A DNA stretch of 64,000 bases from positions 2,232,001 to 2,296,000 of the forward strand of contig CP030277.1 of the NCBI GenBank assembly GCA_003330885.1. Direction: 5' to 3'. The stretch's first letter is position 1; each line of letters opens with the position of its first letter. Both the position numbers and the translations under genes were made by a program. This document shows positions 43,418-52,394 of the stretch, in pieces. The stretch is from Rhodobiaceae bacterium. GTDB lineage: Bacteria; Pseudomonadota; Alphaproteobacteria; Parvibaculales; Parvibaculaceae. Below the pieces are notes generated by a model. It made no database searches. It was not told the origin of the DNA and saw nothing but the letters and a program-made list of their open reading frames with translations.

Positions 43418-44260
43418 TTAGTCGACCGTCACAACCGCACGGCGGTTGAGAGGCTCACGCACACCATCACCTGTTGAGACAGCAAGATTGCTCTCACCAG
43501 ATGTTGTTGAGCTTGACACGCCTGCGTTACGAGCCTGCAGAGCGCTAGACACTGCATTGGCGCGACGCTGACCAAGTGCCGTGTTGTAAGCAGAGCTACC
43601 TGAGGTATCGGTGTGACCGACAACGCTCACGGAGCGGCTTCCAACAGTGTTGGCAATTTCGTCAACAACAGACTGAGCTGCAGCTGTCAGGTTCGACTTA
43701 TCGTAGCCGAAATAGATGGTCCAAGGACCAGCTGGAGCTTGTTCGCATTCAGCAAGAGCTTCGTAGAAAGCTGCTTTTTCTGCTTCAACACGGTTTGGCT
43801 GTACTGGACCGCCAACGCCACCGAAGTATGAGCCGTCAATGCCCATGTCGTTGTCGCTAGCTTGTTCAACCCAACCATCATAGTAGCGCTGAGCTTTTGC
43901 ACACTGACAAGCGTTGTCGCCTTCGCGACCACCATTGTCGAGCGCGGCAAGAAGACGTGAACGGCCTTCCTGCAATTCGCCAAGAGCTTCAGGCAAAACT
44001 GCGAAATTCGCTGGGTCATACGGCATTACCGTCTGACCGGCAGCTGCAGCGCGGCCTTTTTCTACGATGCGTGCTGTATCGATCCAGTCGCAATCAACAT
44101 ATGCTTCTGAAGTAGCACGGTCTTGATATTCCCGCGCGAGACAGGCGTTGAAGTCACTACCTGAAATTTCCTCGCTGAGGTAGGACTCAGCATGCCAGGT
44201 ACCGCAAGCGGCCAAACCCAACATCGCCCCTACCGCAATCATCCGGGATAGAATTTTCAT
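43418..44260 (-). CDS. OmpA-family lipoprotein
   Basis: 280 residues. A lipoprotein signal peptide ends with LAAC at Cys19, then a variable helical region (about 40-175) and an OmpA-like peptidoglycan domain (about 178-280) with FGYDKSNLTAAAQSVV, VVGHTDTSGSSAYN and GQRRANAV. It should be anchored in the outer membrane and bind the cell wall. I chose the ATG at 44260 (with GGAGAGTGGG upstream) rather than one 31 codons earlier, because the signal peptide begins there. Confidence 0.9.
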   Translation of the reverse strand: MKILSRMIAVGAMLGLAACGTWHAESYLSEEISGSDFNACLAREYQDRATSEAYVDCDWIDTARIVEKGRAAAAGQTVMPYDPANFAVLPEALGELQEGRSRLLAALDNGGREGDNACQCAKAQRYYDGWVEQASDNDMGIDGSYFGGVGGPVQPNRVEAEKAAFYEALAECEQAPAGPWTIYFGYDKSNLTAAAQSVVDEIANTVGSRSVSVVGHTDTSGSSAYNTALGQRRANAVSSALQARNAGVSSSTTSGESNLAVSTGDGVREPLNRRAVVTVD

Positions 44261-44676
44261 CCCACTCTCCGTCGTCGTTTTAAGCACACCCCCCGTACAT
44301 ACGGAGGACCCGGACCCCACCGGACTGCCATTCATGAAACCAATTGGTCGCACGTATCGGCACGTTCCATCAAGGTGGTTTCAGGTTTTAGCCTTAATTG
44401 CGAGCGCAGAGTCACCCCTCCGCAACACCTATGGACCAAAATGTGACAGTTTTACGCACCCCGCACATACATTAACCATTATTGGCTGGGATCAGCGAAA
44501 AAAACGGGCACGAAACAATCGAATCTCCCCCTCTTTAAACCCGCCTTTACCTGTCTGCCCCATATTGGGTCACAGCCGCTGAGGGGTGCGAACACTCGTT
44601 TCCTATCTCAGTGGCCTCGTTTTGTGATTCGTCGCCCGCGGCAATAAGCGGACCGGCAGGGGAACTAGAGGTAGGC
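44261..44676. other. Divergent intergenic region
   Basis: 416 bases between the OmpA lipoprotein and the response regulator. It must hold both promoters. I see a CtrA-like half-site TTAACCAT at 44472-44479, but only one half, and no convincing gene, palindrome or promoter. Confidence 0.4.
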
Positions 44677-46179
44677 ATGGCTCAAACGGTATTGGTCGTC
44701 GATGATGACCCAGCACAGCGGCGCATTCTGGAAGAAGTCGTCAGCCGTGATGGCTACCGCGTTGTGAGCGCTGACGGGGGCGATCCAGCTCTCGATATCC
44801 TCAATGGCCCCAACGGCAAGGACATTTCCTGCATGATCCTCGACCTGGTGATGCCAGGCATGGACGGCATGGAAGTGCTCGAAGCCATCGCCCCAACCCA
44901 CGGCGAGCTACCCGTCATCGTTTTGACGGCGCAAGCAGGTGTAGAGACGGTTGTAAAGGCCATGCGGGCCGGCGCAGATGATTTTGTGATGAAACCGGTG
45001 AGCCCAGAGCGGCTCTATGTCTCTATTCGCAACGCACTGAAGGTGACCGCACTTGCAGGCGAAGTGAACAGGCTCAAGAAGAAAGCCAAAGGTCAGCTGA
45101 CCTTTGAAGACATTATTGCAGGCGCCCCCTCCATGAGCTCCGTGCTCAAACTTGGACGGCGAGCAGCACAATCCAACATTCCAGTCCTCATTGAGGGGGA
45201 AAGTGGTGTCGGTAAGGAATTGATCGCCAGCGCAATCCAAGGCGAAAGCGACCGGGCCGGCGGGCCACTCATTACGGTCAATTGTGGGGCCATCCCTGAA
45301 AATCTGATTGAGAGCATTCTCTTCGGCCATGAAAAAGGGGCCTTCACAGGTGCCTCTGAAAAACATGCCGGTAAATTTGTGGAAGCGAGCGGCGGCACTC
45401 TTTTCCTTGACGAGATCGGCGAACTGCCATTGGAAATGCAGGTGAAGCTTCTCCGCGCCATCCAAGAAGGGGAAGTTGACCCTGTTGGTGCCAAGCGACC
45501 AGTGAAAGTTGACATTCGCCTCATTTCAGCGACCAACCGTGACCTCATCCAGATGGTGACCGACGGGCGCTTCCGCGAAGACCTCTATTACCGACTAAAC
45601 GTCTTCCCAATCTTCCTGCCACCGGTTCGCGACCGCAAAGAAGATGTACCAGACCTCGTCACCCATTTCGTTCAGCGCATTGCCGTTGAAGAAGGCAAAA
45701 AAATTGCCGGTGTCGCATCCGATGCCATGGGCATGTTGGCCGCCTATGACTGGCCAGGCAATGTGCGCCAGCTCGAAAACACTGTCTTCCGCGCGATCGT
45801 ATTATGTGATGGTGACATGCTGACCATCGCGGACTTCCCGCAGATTGCCGCCCAGGTCGAGGGATATGACCCGATCGTGGCAACAGCCCCAGCATCACCG
45901 ATGGTCCAAGCAGAACCTCAACCTGCCATGATCACCGGCGATCCTGCGACATCGTCAAATGGAATTGCTGCGTTTGCCCGGTCCACCTTTGGTGAAGGCA
46001 TCACTGTGACAGATGATGGTGGCGAACTGCGCAAACTGGAAGACATTGAAGCGGATCTCATCCGCATGGCCATCGACAAGTACAAAGGCCATATGTCTGA
46101 AGTTGCCCGGCGCCTGGGCATCGGACGCTCTACGCTCTATCGCAAAGTCCGTGACCTCGGCCTCGATGTAACGCGCTAA
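44677..46179 (+). CDS. Sigma-54-dependent response regulator (NtrC family)
   Basis: 500 residues: a receiver domain (1-120) with phospho-acceptor Asp56, a sigma-54 AAA+ domain with GESGVGKE (Walker A) and the sigma-54 contact loop GAFTGA, then a long linker and a Fis-type helix-turn-helix (SEVARRLGIGRSTLYRKV) at the C terminus. It activates RpoN-dependent genes after phosphorylation. No histidine kinase gene is adjacent, so the partner is unknown. I chose the ATG at 44677, with GAGGTAG upstream. Confidence 0.94.
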   Translation: MAQTVLVVDDDPAQRRILEEVVSRDGYRVVSADGGDPALDILNGPNGKDISCMILDLVMPGMDGMEVLEAIAPTHGELPVIVLTAQAGVETVVKAMRAGADDFVMKPVSPERLYVSIRNALKVTALAGEVNRLKKKAKGQLTFEDIIAGAPSMSSVLKLGRRAAQSNIPVLIEGESGVGKELIASAIQGESDRAGGPLITVNCGAIPENLIESILFGHEKGAFTGASEKHAGKFVEASGGTLFLDEIGELPLEMQVKLLRAIQEGEVDPVGAKRPVKVDIRLISATNRDLIQMVTDGRFREDLYYRLNVFPIFLPPVRDRKEDVPDLVTHFVQRIAVEEGKKIAGVASDAMGMLAAYDWPGNVRQLENTVFRAIVLCDGDMLTIADFPQIAAQVEGYDPIVATAPASPMVQAEPQPAMITGDPATSSNGIAAFARSTFGEGITVTDDGGELRKLEDIEADLIRMAIDKYKGHMSEVARRLGIGRSTLYRKVRDLGLDVTR

Positions 46180-46231
46180 CAGCCAAAAACAACCCAACTA
46201 CTCATTCTTGACAGGACATCCTGCTTCACTT

Positions 46232-46250
46232 AAACGTATGTTATACGTTT
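46232..46250. promoter_or_regulatory. Zur box upstream of zur-znuD
   Basis: Perfect inverted repeat AAACGTAT-GTT-ATACGTTT (8-base arms, 3-base spacer). A TTGACA -35 (46208-46213) stands 18 bases upstream, so the palindrome occupies the expected -10 region. Position and symmetry fit a Zur operator controlling the zur-receptor pair. Confidence 0.75.
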
Positions 46251-46265
46251 CTATTGGAGGGAAGA

Positions 46266-46652
46266 ATGGCGCGCGCGCGAACCATTGATGACGATGTACT
46301 CATCAAAGCAATGAAAAGAGCCAACCAGCCTCTTTCTGCATACGACCTTCTCGATCTCTTGCCCGAAGGCCCAAAGCCGAAGCCACCGGCTATCTACCGG
46401 GCGCTCGACAGATTAAGCGCAGAAGGTCGGGTGCATCGCATTGAAAGCCTCAAGGCGTTTGTTCCCTGCGACGGACATCACCACCACCACGAGACTGTTT
46501 TCGCGGTCTGTAGCGACTGCAACCAAGTGCAGGAAATAGAAGACCACCAACTTTGTGATTTGCTTGGCGAATGGAAAAAGAAGACCGGCTTCATGCCGTC
46601 ACAAAAGACATTTGAAATTCTCGGCCAATGTGCCGAGTGCAGACCAGCATGA
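46266..46652 (+). CDS. zur: Fur-family zinc uptake regulator
   Basis: 128 residues of the Fur superfamily: winged helix (about 1-75, KPKPPAIYRALDRLSAEGRVHRI), then a zinc site (CDGHHHHHETVFAVCSDC, with CAEC near the C terminus). The poly-His stretch and paired Cys-xx-Cys sites fit Zur. Zn2+-Zur would repress the linked TonB receptor via the palindrome at 46232. A good SD (TTGGAGGGAAGA) precedes the ATG at 46266. A Fur function is the alternative, but the neighbour is a ZnuD-like receptor. Confidence 0.85.
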   Translation: MARARTIDDDVLIKAMKRANQPLSAYDLLDLLPEGPKPKPPAIYRALDRLSAEGRVHRIESLKAFVPCDGHHHHHETVFAVCSDCNQVQEIEDHQLCDLLGEWKKKTGFMPSQKTFEILGQCAECRPA

Positions 46653-46665
46653 CGGTCTGACCTGA

Positions 46666-46689
46666 GCGGCCCCGAGCAGTTAGGGCCGC
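46666..46689 (+). other. Hairpin between zur and znuD
   Basis: Perfect arms GCGGCCC and GGGCCGC with a 10-base loop, 14 bases after the zur stop. No U-run follows. It may set the ratio of the two products or mark a processing site. Confidence 0.5.
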
Positions 46690-46755
46690 AACTCTGAATT
46701 TGAACCATCCCCTTTACCGGGGACACGAACTCGCATGTAACAACAGGGGGTAAGG

Positions 46756-48852
46756 ATGAAACACGCCTACGATTTGAAATACCGCAATCTGACGCGCGGA
46801 GCAGGAGCAGCACTTCTAGCGTCTCTCTCTCTTGCATTTCCAACAAGCGCAACCGCAGAACCAGCCAGCGCTCCATCAATCGTGATCACCGCGTCACCGC
46901 TCGCGCGTACAACCAGTGAGCTTGCACAGCCAGTAACCATTATTGAAAAAGACGAAATCTCCCGGAGTGGTGCCTCAACACTTGGAAGCCTGCTCGGTGC
47001 TAAACCGGGCGTCGCCCAATCCTCTTTCGCAAGAGGCGCAAGCCGCCCCATCATACGCGGGCTGGACAATTCGCGGATCCGCATTCAGGAAAATGGCCTC
47101 GGCGCCCATGATGCATCAGCCTTGAGCGAGGACCATGGTGTGCCCATCGACCCTTCCGCAGCCGAACGCATTGAAATCATTCGTGGCCCTGCAGCGCTGC
47201 GCTATGGCAGTGAAGCCATCGGAGGCCTCGTGAGCGTTCTGAACAATCGCATCCCTGATCACGCGCCAACCGACGGCTTTGAAGCAGAGATTGAGGCAAA
47301 CACAACTACCGTCGACAGCGGTGTCATGGGCCGTGGGTCGGTTGATGTGGGCGACGGGCCGATCGCAGTTCATATTGACGCGTTTGCTCGCTCCGCAGAC
47401 GACTATTCAACACCGCAAGGCACGCAGGCAAACAGTGCTGCAGAAGCCTCAGGACTATCGGCAGGTGTGAGCTACCTCTTACCCAACGGCCATGTTGGCG
47501 TCTCCATCACTCAATACGAGAGTGACTATCGCGTGCCGGGTGCTGAAGCCGCCGCAAACCGTCTCGCCATCGATCTGGAGCAAACGCGGTATGCCGCTGC
47601 TGCCCGTCTTGAAGATCTCGGTGGTTTTTTCACCGGTCTGAATGCAGATGTTGGTTATTCTGACTACACCCATGACGAAGTCTCAAAAGTCGCGGGCACC
47701 ATTGGCTCCCGATTCGACAATGAGGAATGGGAAGGTCGGCTGGAACTCCTTCACCGTGCCATCGGTAACGTGGAAGGTGCCTGGGGCATCCAGGCAGCAA
47801 CACGTGACTTGAGTGCCACAGGTGAAGGCGGTGAACTCATTGCGCCCTCTACGCGCGACGCCCTCGCCGCCTTCATTTTTGAAGAATGGAAAATCAATCC
47901 AGCTCTTCGGCTCCAGGTTTCCGGGCGCATTGAGCAGGTTGAACTGGAAGGGTTGGGTGTAGCACCACCCACCCTGCAAGGCGTCACCTTGCCGGGCCAG
48001 GAACTGGCTGATTTCGGAAGCCGCCGCTCCCTCGACTTCACTCCGGTAAGCGGCGCGGCAGCCCTGGTCTTCGATCTGACCGACGACATCACGCTCGGTC
48101 TCAACACGCAATATGTTGAGCGCGCGCCAGATCTATTGGAACTGTTTGCCAAAGGACCACATGAGGCCACCGAAACTTTTGAAGTTGGGGACCCGACTTT
48201 GGGCAAAGAAAGTGCAACCTCATTCGACCTGAGCTTAACGCAGAACACCGGCAATCTGTCACTGGAAGCCAACCTCTTCTACACATCTTTCAGCGACTTC
48301 ATCTTCAAACAAAACACGGGCTTTGTCTGTGGTGAAGAATTCGACACATGTGGGGTCGACGGCGCACCAGGTGTCGAAGACGAACTCACCCAAATTGCCT
48401 ATCGCCAATCCGATGCAGACTTCCACGGTGCCGAATTTGGCGCGCGCTGGTCAGCGTTCGATGTAGCAGACGGACGTCTGGGCTTTGACGGCCGCTTCGA
48501 CTATGTCCGCGGCAAATTGGACGCAGGTGGAAATGTGCCTCGCATCACGCCACTTCGCTATGGCGCGGGCGTCTTCTTCGAAAACGACAATCTGTTCAGT
48601 CGCATCAGTTTCTTGAGAGCAAATGAACAGGACGATGTCGCAACCAACGAAACCAGCACCAGCGGTTACACAGACCTGCGGGCCGAAGCGACTTATACGT
48701 TCTTCCTGCCTGACTCAGACCGTGAAATCGAGCTTGGTGTGGTCGGCACAAACCTGCTGGATGACGACATTCGCAACCATGTATCGTTCAAGAAAGACGA
48801 TGTTCTTGAGCCAGGCGCAAGCGCACTCTTCTTCATCCGCGCTAAGCTCTGA
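46756..48852 (+). CDS. znuD: ZnuD-like TonB-dependent zinc receptor
   Basis: 698 residues: a signal peptide (ends near SATAEPA), a plug domain (about 35-150, PIIRGLDNSRIRIQENGL) and a beta barrel ending in Leu. An extracellular-loop-like stretch with CGEEFDTC and then GVDGAPGVEDEL matches the Cys-paired loop of ZnuD-type receptors. It would take up zinc across the outer membrane with TonB energy. It follows zur by 103 bases and is expected to be derepressed under zinc limitation. Another metal or heme ligand cannot be excluded. Confidence 0.85.
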   Translation: MKHAYDLKYRNLTRGAGAALLASLSLAFPTSATAEPASAPSIVITASPLARTTSELAQPVTIIEKDEISRSGASTLGSLLGAKPGVAQSSFARGASRPIIRGLDNSRIRIQENGLGAHDASALSEDHGVPIDPSAAERIEIIRGPAALRYGSEAIGGLVSVLNNRIPDHAPTDGFEAEIEANTTTVDSGVMGRGSVDVGDGPIAVHIDAFARSADDYSTPQGTQANSAAEASGLSAGVSYLLPNGHVGVSITQYESDYRVPGAEAAANRLAIDLEQTRYAAAARLEDLGGFFTGLNADVGYSDYTHDEVSKVAGTIGSRFDNEEWEGRLELLHRAIGNVEGAWGIQAATRDLSATGEGGELIAPSTRDALAAFIFEEWKINPALRLQVSGRIEQVELEGLGVAPPTLQGVTLPGQELADFGSRRSLDFTPVSGAAALVFDLTDDITLGLNTQYVERAPDLLELFAKGPHEATETFEVGDPTLGKESATSFDLSLTQNTGNLSLEANLFYTSFSDFIFKQNTGFVCGEEFDTCGVDGAPGVEDELTQIAYRQSDADFHGAEFGARWSAFDVADGRLGFDGRFDYVRGKLDAGGNVPRITPLRYGAGVFFENDNLFSRISFLRANEQDDVATNETSTSGYTDLRAEATYTFFLPDSDREIELGVVGTNLLDDDIRNHVSFKKDDVLEPGASALFFIRAKL

Positions 48853-48913
48853 GTTCACAGAGACACCCTGTCTCGCATGCCCAGACTTCAATCGTCACTC
48901 TGCAATGGTTTGG

Positions 48914-48939
48914 AGGCCGCGTTTCCTTAAACGCGGCCT
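48914..48939. terminator. Hairpin between convergent znuD and LuxR genes
   Basis: Perfect 11-base arms AGGCCGCGTTT with a CCTT loop. It contains the LuxR stop codon. It has no long U-run on either strand, so termination is plausible but not certain. Confidence 0.7.
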
Positions 48940-49373
48940 TCGTCGTTCCCCAACAAGGCAATCCGCACCACGTCCGCTTGGTCGCGGGCACCGAGCTTTC
49001 CACGCACCTGAACAAAATGGGTTCTGACCGTATTGATGGTCACGCCCTGTGCATCTGCAATCTCCTGCAGTGTCTGCCCCGCAAGGAAGGCACAAAGAAC
49101 TTTTGCCTGAGCGGACGTAAGGTCGAACCGCACCGCAAGAAAATCTTCCGGCGGGATCTTTCCGTTAAGCGCATCCGGATCATTTTCCTGGATAGCCTTG
49201 GACCGGGCATTCAGAAACTCGAAGATCCAGTCTTCTCCGTGGGTCGCGGCCCAGTCCATAATCTCCGTTAGACGTCGGTCCGTTTCAGGCACCAACCCCT
49301 CATGAATACCCGGCCATACACGGGCACTCAGCCGGTCCTTGGAGCGTCGGTCTTTGGTATCTTTATCCGCCAT
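48927..49373 (-). CDS. LuxR-type DNA-binding regulator
   Basis: 148 residues. The C-terminal LuxR helix-turn-helix (about 85-145, LTSAQAKVLCAFLAGQTLQEIADAQGVTINTVRTHFVQVRGKLGA) is complete. The N-terminal region has no recognised sensor domain. The ATG at 49373 lies four bases past the stop of the upstream esterase gene, so the two form an operon. Much of the longer frame upstream lies inside the esterase gene. It may control the esterase and the divergent barrel gene through the palindrome at 50446 (inference). Confidence 0.85.
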   Translation of the reverse strand: MADKDTKDRRSKDRLSARVWPGIHEGLVPETDRRLTEIMDWAATHGEDWIFEFLNARSKAIQENDPDALNGKIPPEDFLAVRFDLTSAQAKVLCAFLAGQTLQEIADAQGVTINTVRTHFVQVRGKLGARDQADVVRIALLGNDEGRV

Positions 49374-49377
49374 CGTG

Positions 49378-50412
49378 CTAGCCGACCCGCCGTTTGTCTT
49401 CGCGCTGTCCCGGAAGCATCTCGCTGAGAAAGTCACCAATCTCTTTGATTGATCGTTTTGTCTCTGGCAGCAAAAGCCCCAATCGATGCCAGACATGGGG
49501 CATACGCGGATAAATATCGCACCACGCGTCCACCCCGGCCTCGCGAAGGCGTGTCGCGAGCCGCGTGGAGTCATCCCGTAGAATTTCCGGAGCACCGACA
49601 TGAATAAGCGTCGGTGGTAGACCAGCAAGATCAGCAAACAGAGGTGACGCCAACGGATCGGTCGGGGAGTGCCCTTGCAAATAGAGCCTGGAGCACATGT
49701 TCAGCCCTTCCAGCGAACTCACCATGGGGTCGTTCTCCAGATTGCTCAAAATCGAATTTCCCGAAAGCGTCATGTCTACCCAGGGACCGAGCAACACCAT
49801 GGCCCCCGGCATCGCCACTCCTTCATCGCGGAGTGCGATAAGAGCGGCAAGTGCCAGGCCACCGCCGGCCGAGTCCGCAACCACACCCAGAGTCTCAGGG
49901 AGAGTGCCCTCTTCAAGCAACCAGCGATAGGCAGTCTTCACATCCTCAATTCCTGCCGGAAAGGGGTTTTCTGGTGCCAGGCGATAATCCAGCACGAACG
50001 CTGTTGCGTCGGCCTCTTTGCAGATATTGGCAATCAATGCGTCATGAACACCTGAACGCTCCAGCATAAACGAGCCCCCATGGACGTAGAGAAGCGTGCG
50101 AGTCTGGGGTGCACCCTCAATACACACCCAAGGTCCTGCAACCGGAGCGCCTGTCACTTCTTCAAAATTCGCATTCGAAGGAACCATGGCAATAATGTTC
50201 TCAAGAAATTTCACCCGCTTACGAGCGGTGACCACATCGAAGGGTTTCTGTTCTGCACCTTCAGCACCAACAGACTTTCTAAGCAGCTTATTGACCGTCT
50301 GAACAAGACCAATCCAGAAACGCGCGCGAAAGCTGGCTGCATTCACCTGCGGTCGCCAGCTGGGCGCTTTCTCGTACACAGTCTGGTCCAGAACACCTCT
50401 CCTCAAACACAC
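49378..50412 (-). CDS. Hormone-sensitive-lipase-type esterase
   Basis: 344 residues of the bacterial HSL family of alpha/beta hydrolases. The oxyanion motif HGGSF and the nucleophile elbow ADSAGG are present, followed by an acidic residue region (VGAPEILRDDS) and a late His (MPHVWHRLG). It hydrolyses short acyl esters, probably in the cytoplasm. The start is a GTG at 50412 and is uncertain. It is co-transcribed with the LuxR regulator and is divergent from an outer-membrane barrel gene. Confidence 0.88.
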   Translation of the reverse strand: MCLRRGVLDQTVYEKAPSWRPQVNAASFRARFWIGLVQTVNKLLRKSVGAEGAEQKPFDVVTARKRVKFLENIIAMVPSNANFEEVTGAPVAGPWVCIEGAPQTRTLLYVHGGSFMLERSGVHDALIANICKEADATAFVLDYRLAPENPFPAGIEDVKTAYRWLLEEGTLPETLGVVADSAGGGLALAALIALRDEGVAMPGAMVLLGPWVDMTLSGNSILSNLENDPMVSSLEGLNMCSRLYLQGHSPTDPLASPLFADLAGLPPTLIHVGAPEILRDDSTRLATRLREAGVDAWCDIYPRMPHVWHRLGLLLPETKRSIKEIGDFLSEMLPGQREDKRRVG

Positions 50413-50445
50413 CTAATGGCTTAGAGGCTAAAACATGCTCCCGCC

Positions 50446-50461
50446 TCATACAAATGTATGA
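50446..50461. promoter_or_regulatory. 16-bp palindrome between esterase and barrel genes
   Basis: Perfect TCATACA-AA-TGTATGA (7-base arms) in the middle of the 128-bp divergent intergenic region, 34 bases from the esterase start and 80 from the barrel start. It could be a shared operator of both genes. Confidence 0.6.
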
Positions 50462-50540
50462 CGAAGGCATGATTTCCGACTCGTAGGTTTTAACCCTGTC
50501 TCAGGTCAGCGCCTCGATGGCGTCATAACAGGGGTTTCAC

Positions 50541-51869
50541 ATGGTCCTTCTAACGCAAACACGCAGAATAGCGGCAATCGCCGCAGTCACTTGCATTGCC
50601 CTCGCTCACTTCGCAGTGCCTGCCACCGCACGCGACAACAGTCACAATCCGGCACTTCCACAATTCGAGGTCGCAGGCGCTGTAATCATGCTTCACAGCA
50701 GCGTCCGCGCGGAAAGAATGGCAGCCTTGGTGAAGGCGGCAGAGGCAGCAATCGCAAGCTGCGATGAAGCGAAATTCAAGCAAGCGGCCGGTCGCATCGA
50801 CAATGTAAGTGTCGATGCACGTAGTCAGCGCGGAGGTATCATGGCCTATACTTCAGTGGACACAGACCGAGAAGATGAAAAGGCTATTGATGGATATTCA
50901 AGATACATCCGGGCGGAATGGGAAGACAAATGTGCCAAACGAGTAGCCGAGAGTACTGCCACAAGTTTCACAGCGGGCGGCAGTCTGTCCGTCGGTCAAT
51001 TGAGCCTGCCGCAGCAAGCTTTTCTCGGGTTCGAAGCATTGGGAACCCTGATACAAACGCTCGGCGTGGCAAGCATCGAAGAAGACGCCCGCGTAACATC
51101 TGGCTCTTTCGATGGCAGCGCTCATTTTGCGGATGCTGATGTCTTCGGCTCAAACGGAATATGGACAGCCCTAGGATATTCCCGCACGACAGCCAATGCC
51201 TCCACCAGTGTAACCAACATCGATCCAGCAGGGGATCGTCTCCTGATACCAGGTCCGCTCGGCGGGGCGTCGGGTTTTTCACTCGTTAGCGCCGGTGGCC
51301 TTAACGTCGTGACCCAGGCTGACTATGAAGCCAACTACGAATGGGACAGCTTTTACGCAAAGGCAGGTCTGCCATTTGTTTGTGAAGAATGGCTCTTCAT
51401 GCCTTTCTTCGGGGCGGCTTATACCGATCAGGCACAAACCTCGAGCTTCTCCGGCAACATTCCAGGCTTCGGACGGAACTTCGCCTACAATACCCAGGTC
51501 GATGTTGAAACCATCAGCCCCTTCATTGGCTTCGATGCTGTTCGCCATTTCAACGGCATCAGTGTCCACGGGGGTGGCCTACTCTCGGCAGATTTCAATG
51601 ATGCCGATGGATGGGACCGCTTGTCCTTCACCGGTGTCGCCAACAGCCAGGCATCCCTTAGTGGGGACGACACAAGTCTCGGCGGACGAGCCTGGGCAGG
51701 CATCACCTTCGGCACGCCGCAGTCGCCCTTCAAGCTGTCGCTTGATGCGTCGTATGTTTATGTCGACAACATCCCCGTTATCACACGGGATGGAACAAAC
51801 CCCTCATCCCTGGGCTTTGAAAGCGCAGATGGTGTGCTTGGAACCATTCGCGCCACCTTCCGCTTCTAA
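50541..51869 (+). CDS. Outer-membrane beta-barrel protein of unknown family
   Basis: 442 residues. A signal peptide ends with ATA at about residue 30. An N-terminal helical region (about 45-160, two cysteines) precedes an alternating beta pattern (about 175-442) ending in an aromatic Phe (RATFRF), the usual barrel end. The barrel part resembles autotransporter-type barrels, but no passenger or known domain is recognised. It is divergent from the esterase/LuxR pair and possibly regulated with it. Confidence 0.75.
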   Translation: MVLLTQTRRIAAIAAVTCIALAHFAVPATARDNSHNPALPQFEVAGAVIMLHSSVRAERMAALVKAAEAAIASCDEAKFKQAAGRIDNVSVDARSQRGGIMAYTSVDTDREDEKAIDGYSRYIRAEWEDKCAKRVAESTATSFTAGGSLSVGQLSLPQQAFLGFEALGTLIQTLGVASIEEDARVTSGSFDGSAHFADADVFGSNGIWTALGYSRTTANASTSVTNIDPAGDRLLIPGPLGGASGFSLVSAGGLNVVTQADYEANYEWDSFYAKAGLPFVCEEWLFMPFFGAAYTDQAQTSSFSGNIPGFGRNFAYNTQVDVETISPFIGFDAVRHFNGISVHGGGLLSADFNDADGWDRLSFTGVANSQASLSGDDTSLGGRAWAGITFGTPQSPFKLSLDASYVYVDNIPVITRDGTNPSSLGFESADGVLGTIRATFRF

Positions 51870-51890
51870 GAACAATCCTCAGACAACAAA

Positions 51891-51922
51891 AAGCCCGGCG
51901 GGGTAATTCCTCTGCCGGGCTT
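51891..51922. terminator. Terminator between the barrel gene and gapR
   Basis: Perfect 9-base arms AAGCCCGGC and GCCGGGCTT with a 14-base loop. On the minus strand it is followed by TTTGTTG. It can serve both converging genes. Confidence 0.85.
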
Positions 51923-51946
51923 CTTTGAGATTCAAGATAGGTAGCT

Positions 51947-52213
51947 TTAGCCCAGCATGCCGAGCGCATGTAGATAAAGCTCGAGCATCGCTTCTTCTTC
52001 CTGGCGCTCAGCCGAATCTTTCTTCCGAAGAGAAATCACCTTGCGAAGAACCTTGGTATCAAAACCGTTCCCCTTGGCTTCCGCATAGACTTCCTTGATA
52101 TCGGCGGCAAGCGCAGCCTTCTCTTCTTCCAACCGTTCGATCCGCTCAACAAATGAACGCAGCTGACCCTGCGCGATCGTTGTTGACCCTTCGGGCGTGG
52201 TGCCATCCGCCAT
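51947..52213 (-). CDS. gapR: Nucleoid-associated protein GapR (DUF2312)
   Basis: 88 residues ([53 protein letters not shown]), which is the DUF2312/GapR family almost unchanged. GapR is a tetrameric clamp on overtwisted DNA ahead of RNA polymerase and replication forks in Caulobacter. The ATG at 52213 is preferred because residues upstream are unlike the family. It follows a terminator shared with the barrel gene. Confidence 0.95.
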   Translation of the reverse strand: MADGTTPEGSTTIAQGQLRSFVERIERLEEEKAALAADIKEVYAEAKGNGFDTKVLRKVISLRKKDSAERQEEEAMLELYLHALGMLG

Positions 52214-52394
52214 GTATCTGACTTCCTTGAACTGGTATCGAAAAAAGGAGGAGCAACCATCTGCTCCGAGCCGCGCACCATATCGACGAGACACCACGCC
52301 AGCAAGAGACTGAGGCTATAAAGCTGTGGATTATTTGGAGTACCGGTCGTGCTAAGCTGGAGGCACTTAAATAGGGTCTCCAGGAGGACAGGAA

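Noticed and set aside
44472-44479. CtrA-type TTAACCAT motif
   Set aside because: Only a single half-site; no second TTAA at the proper spacing was seen.
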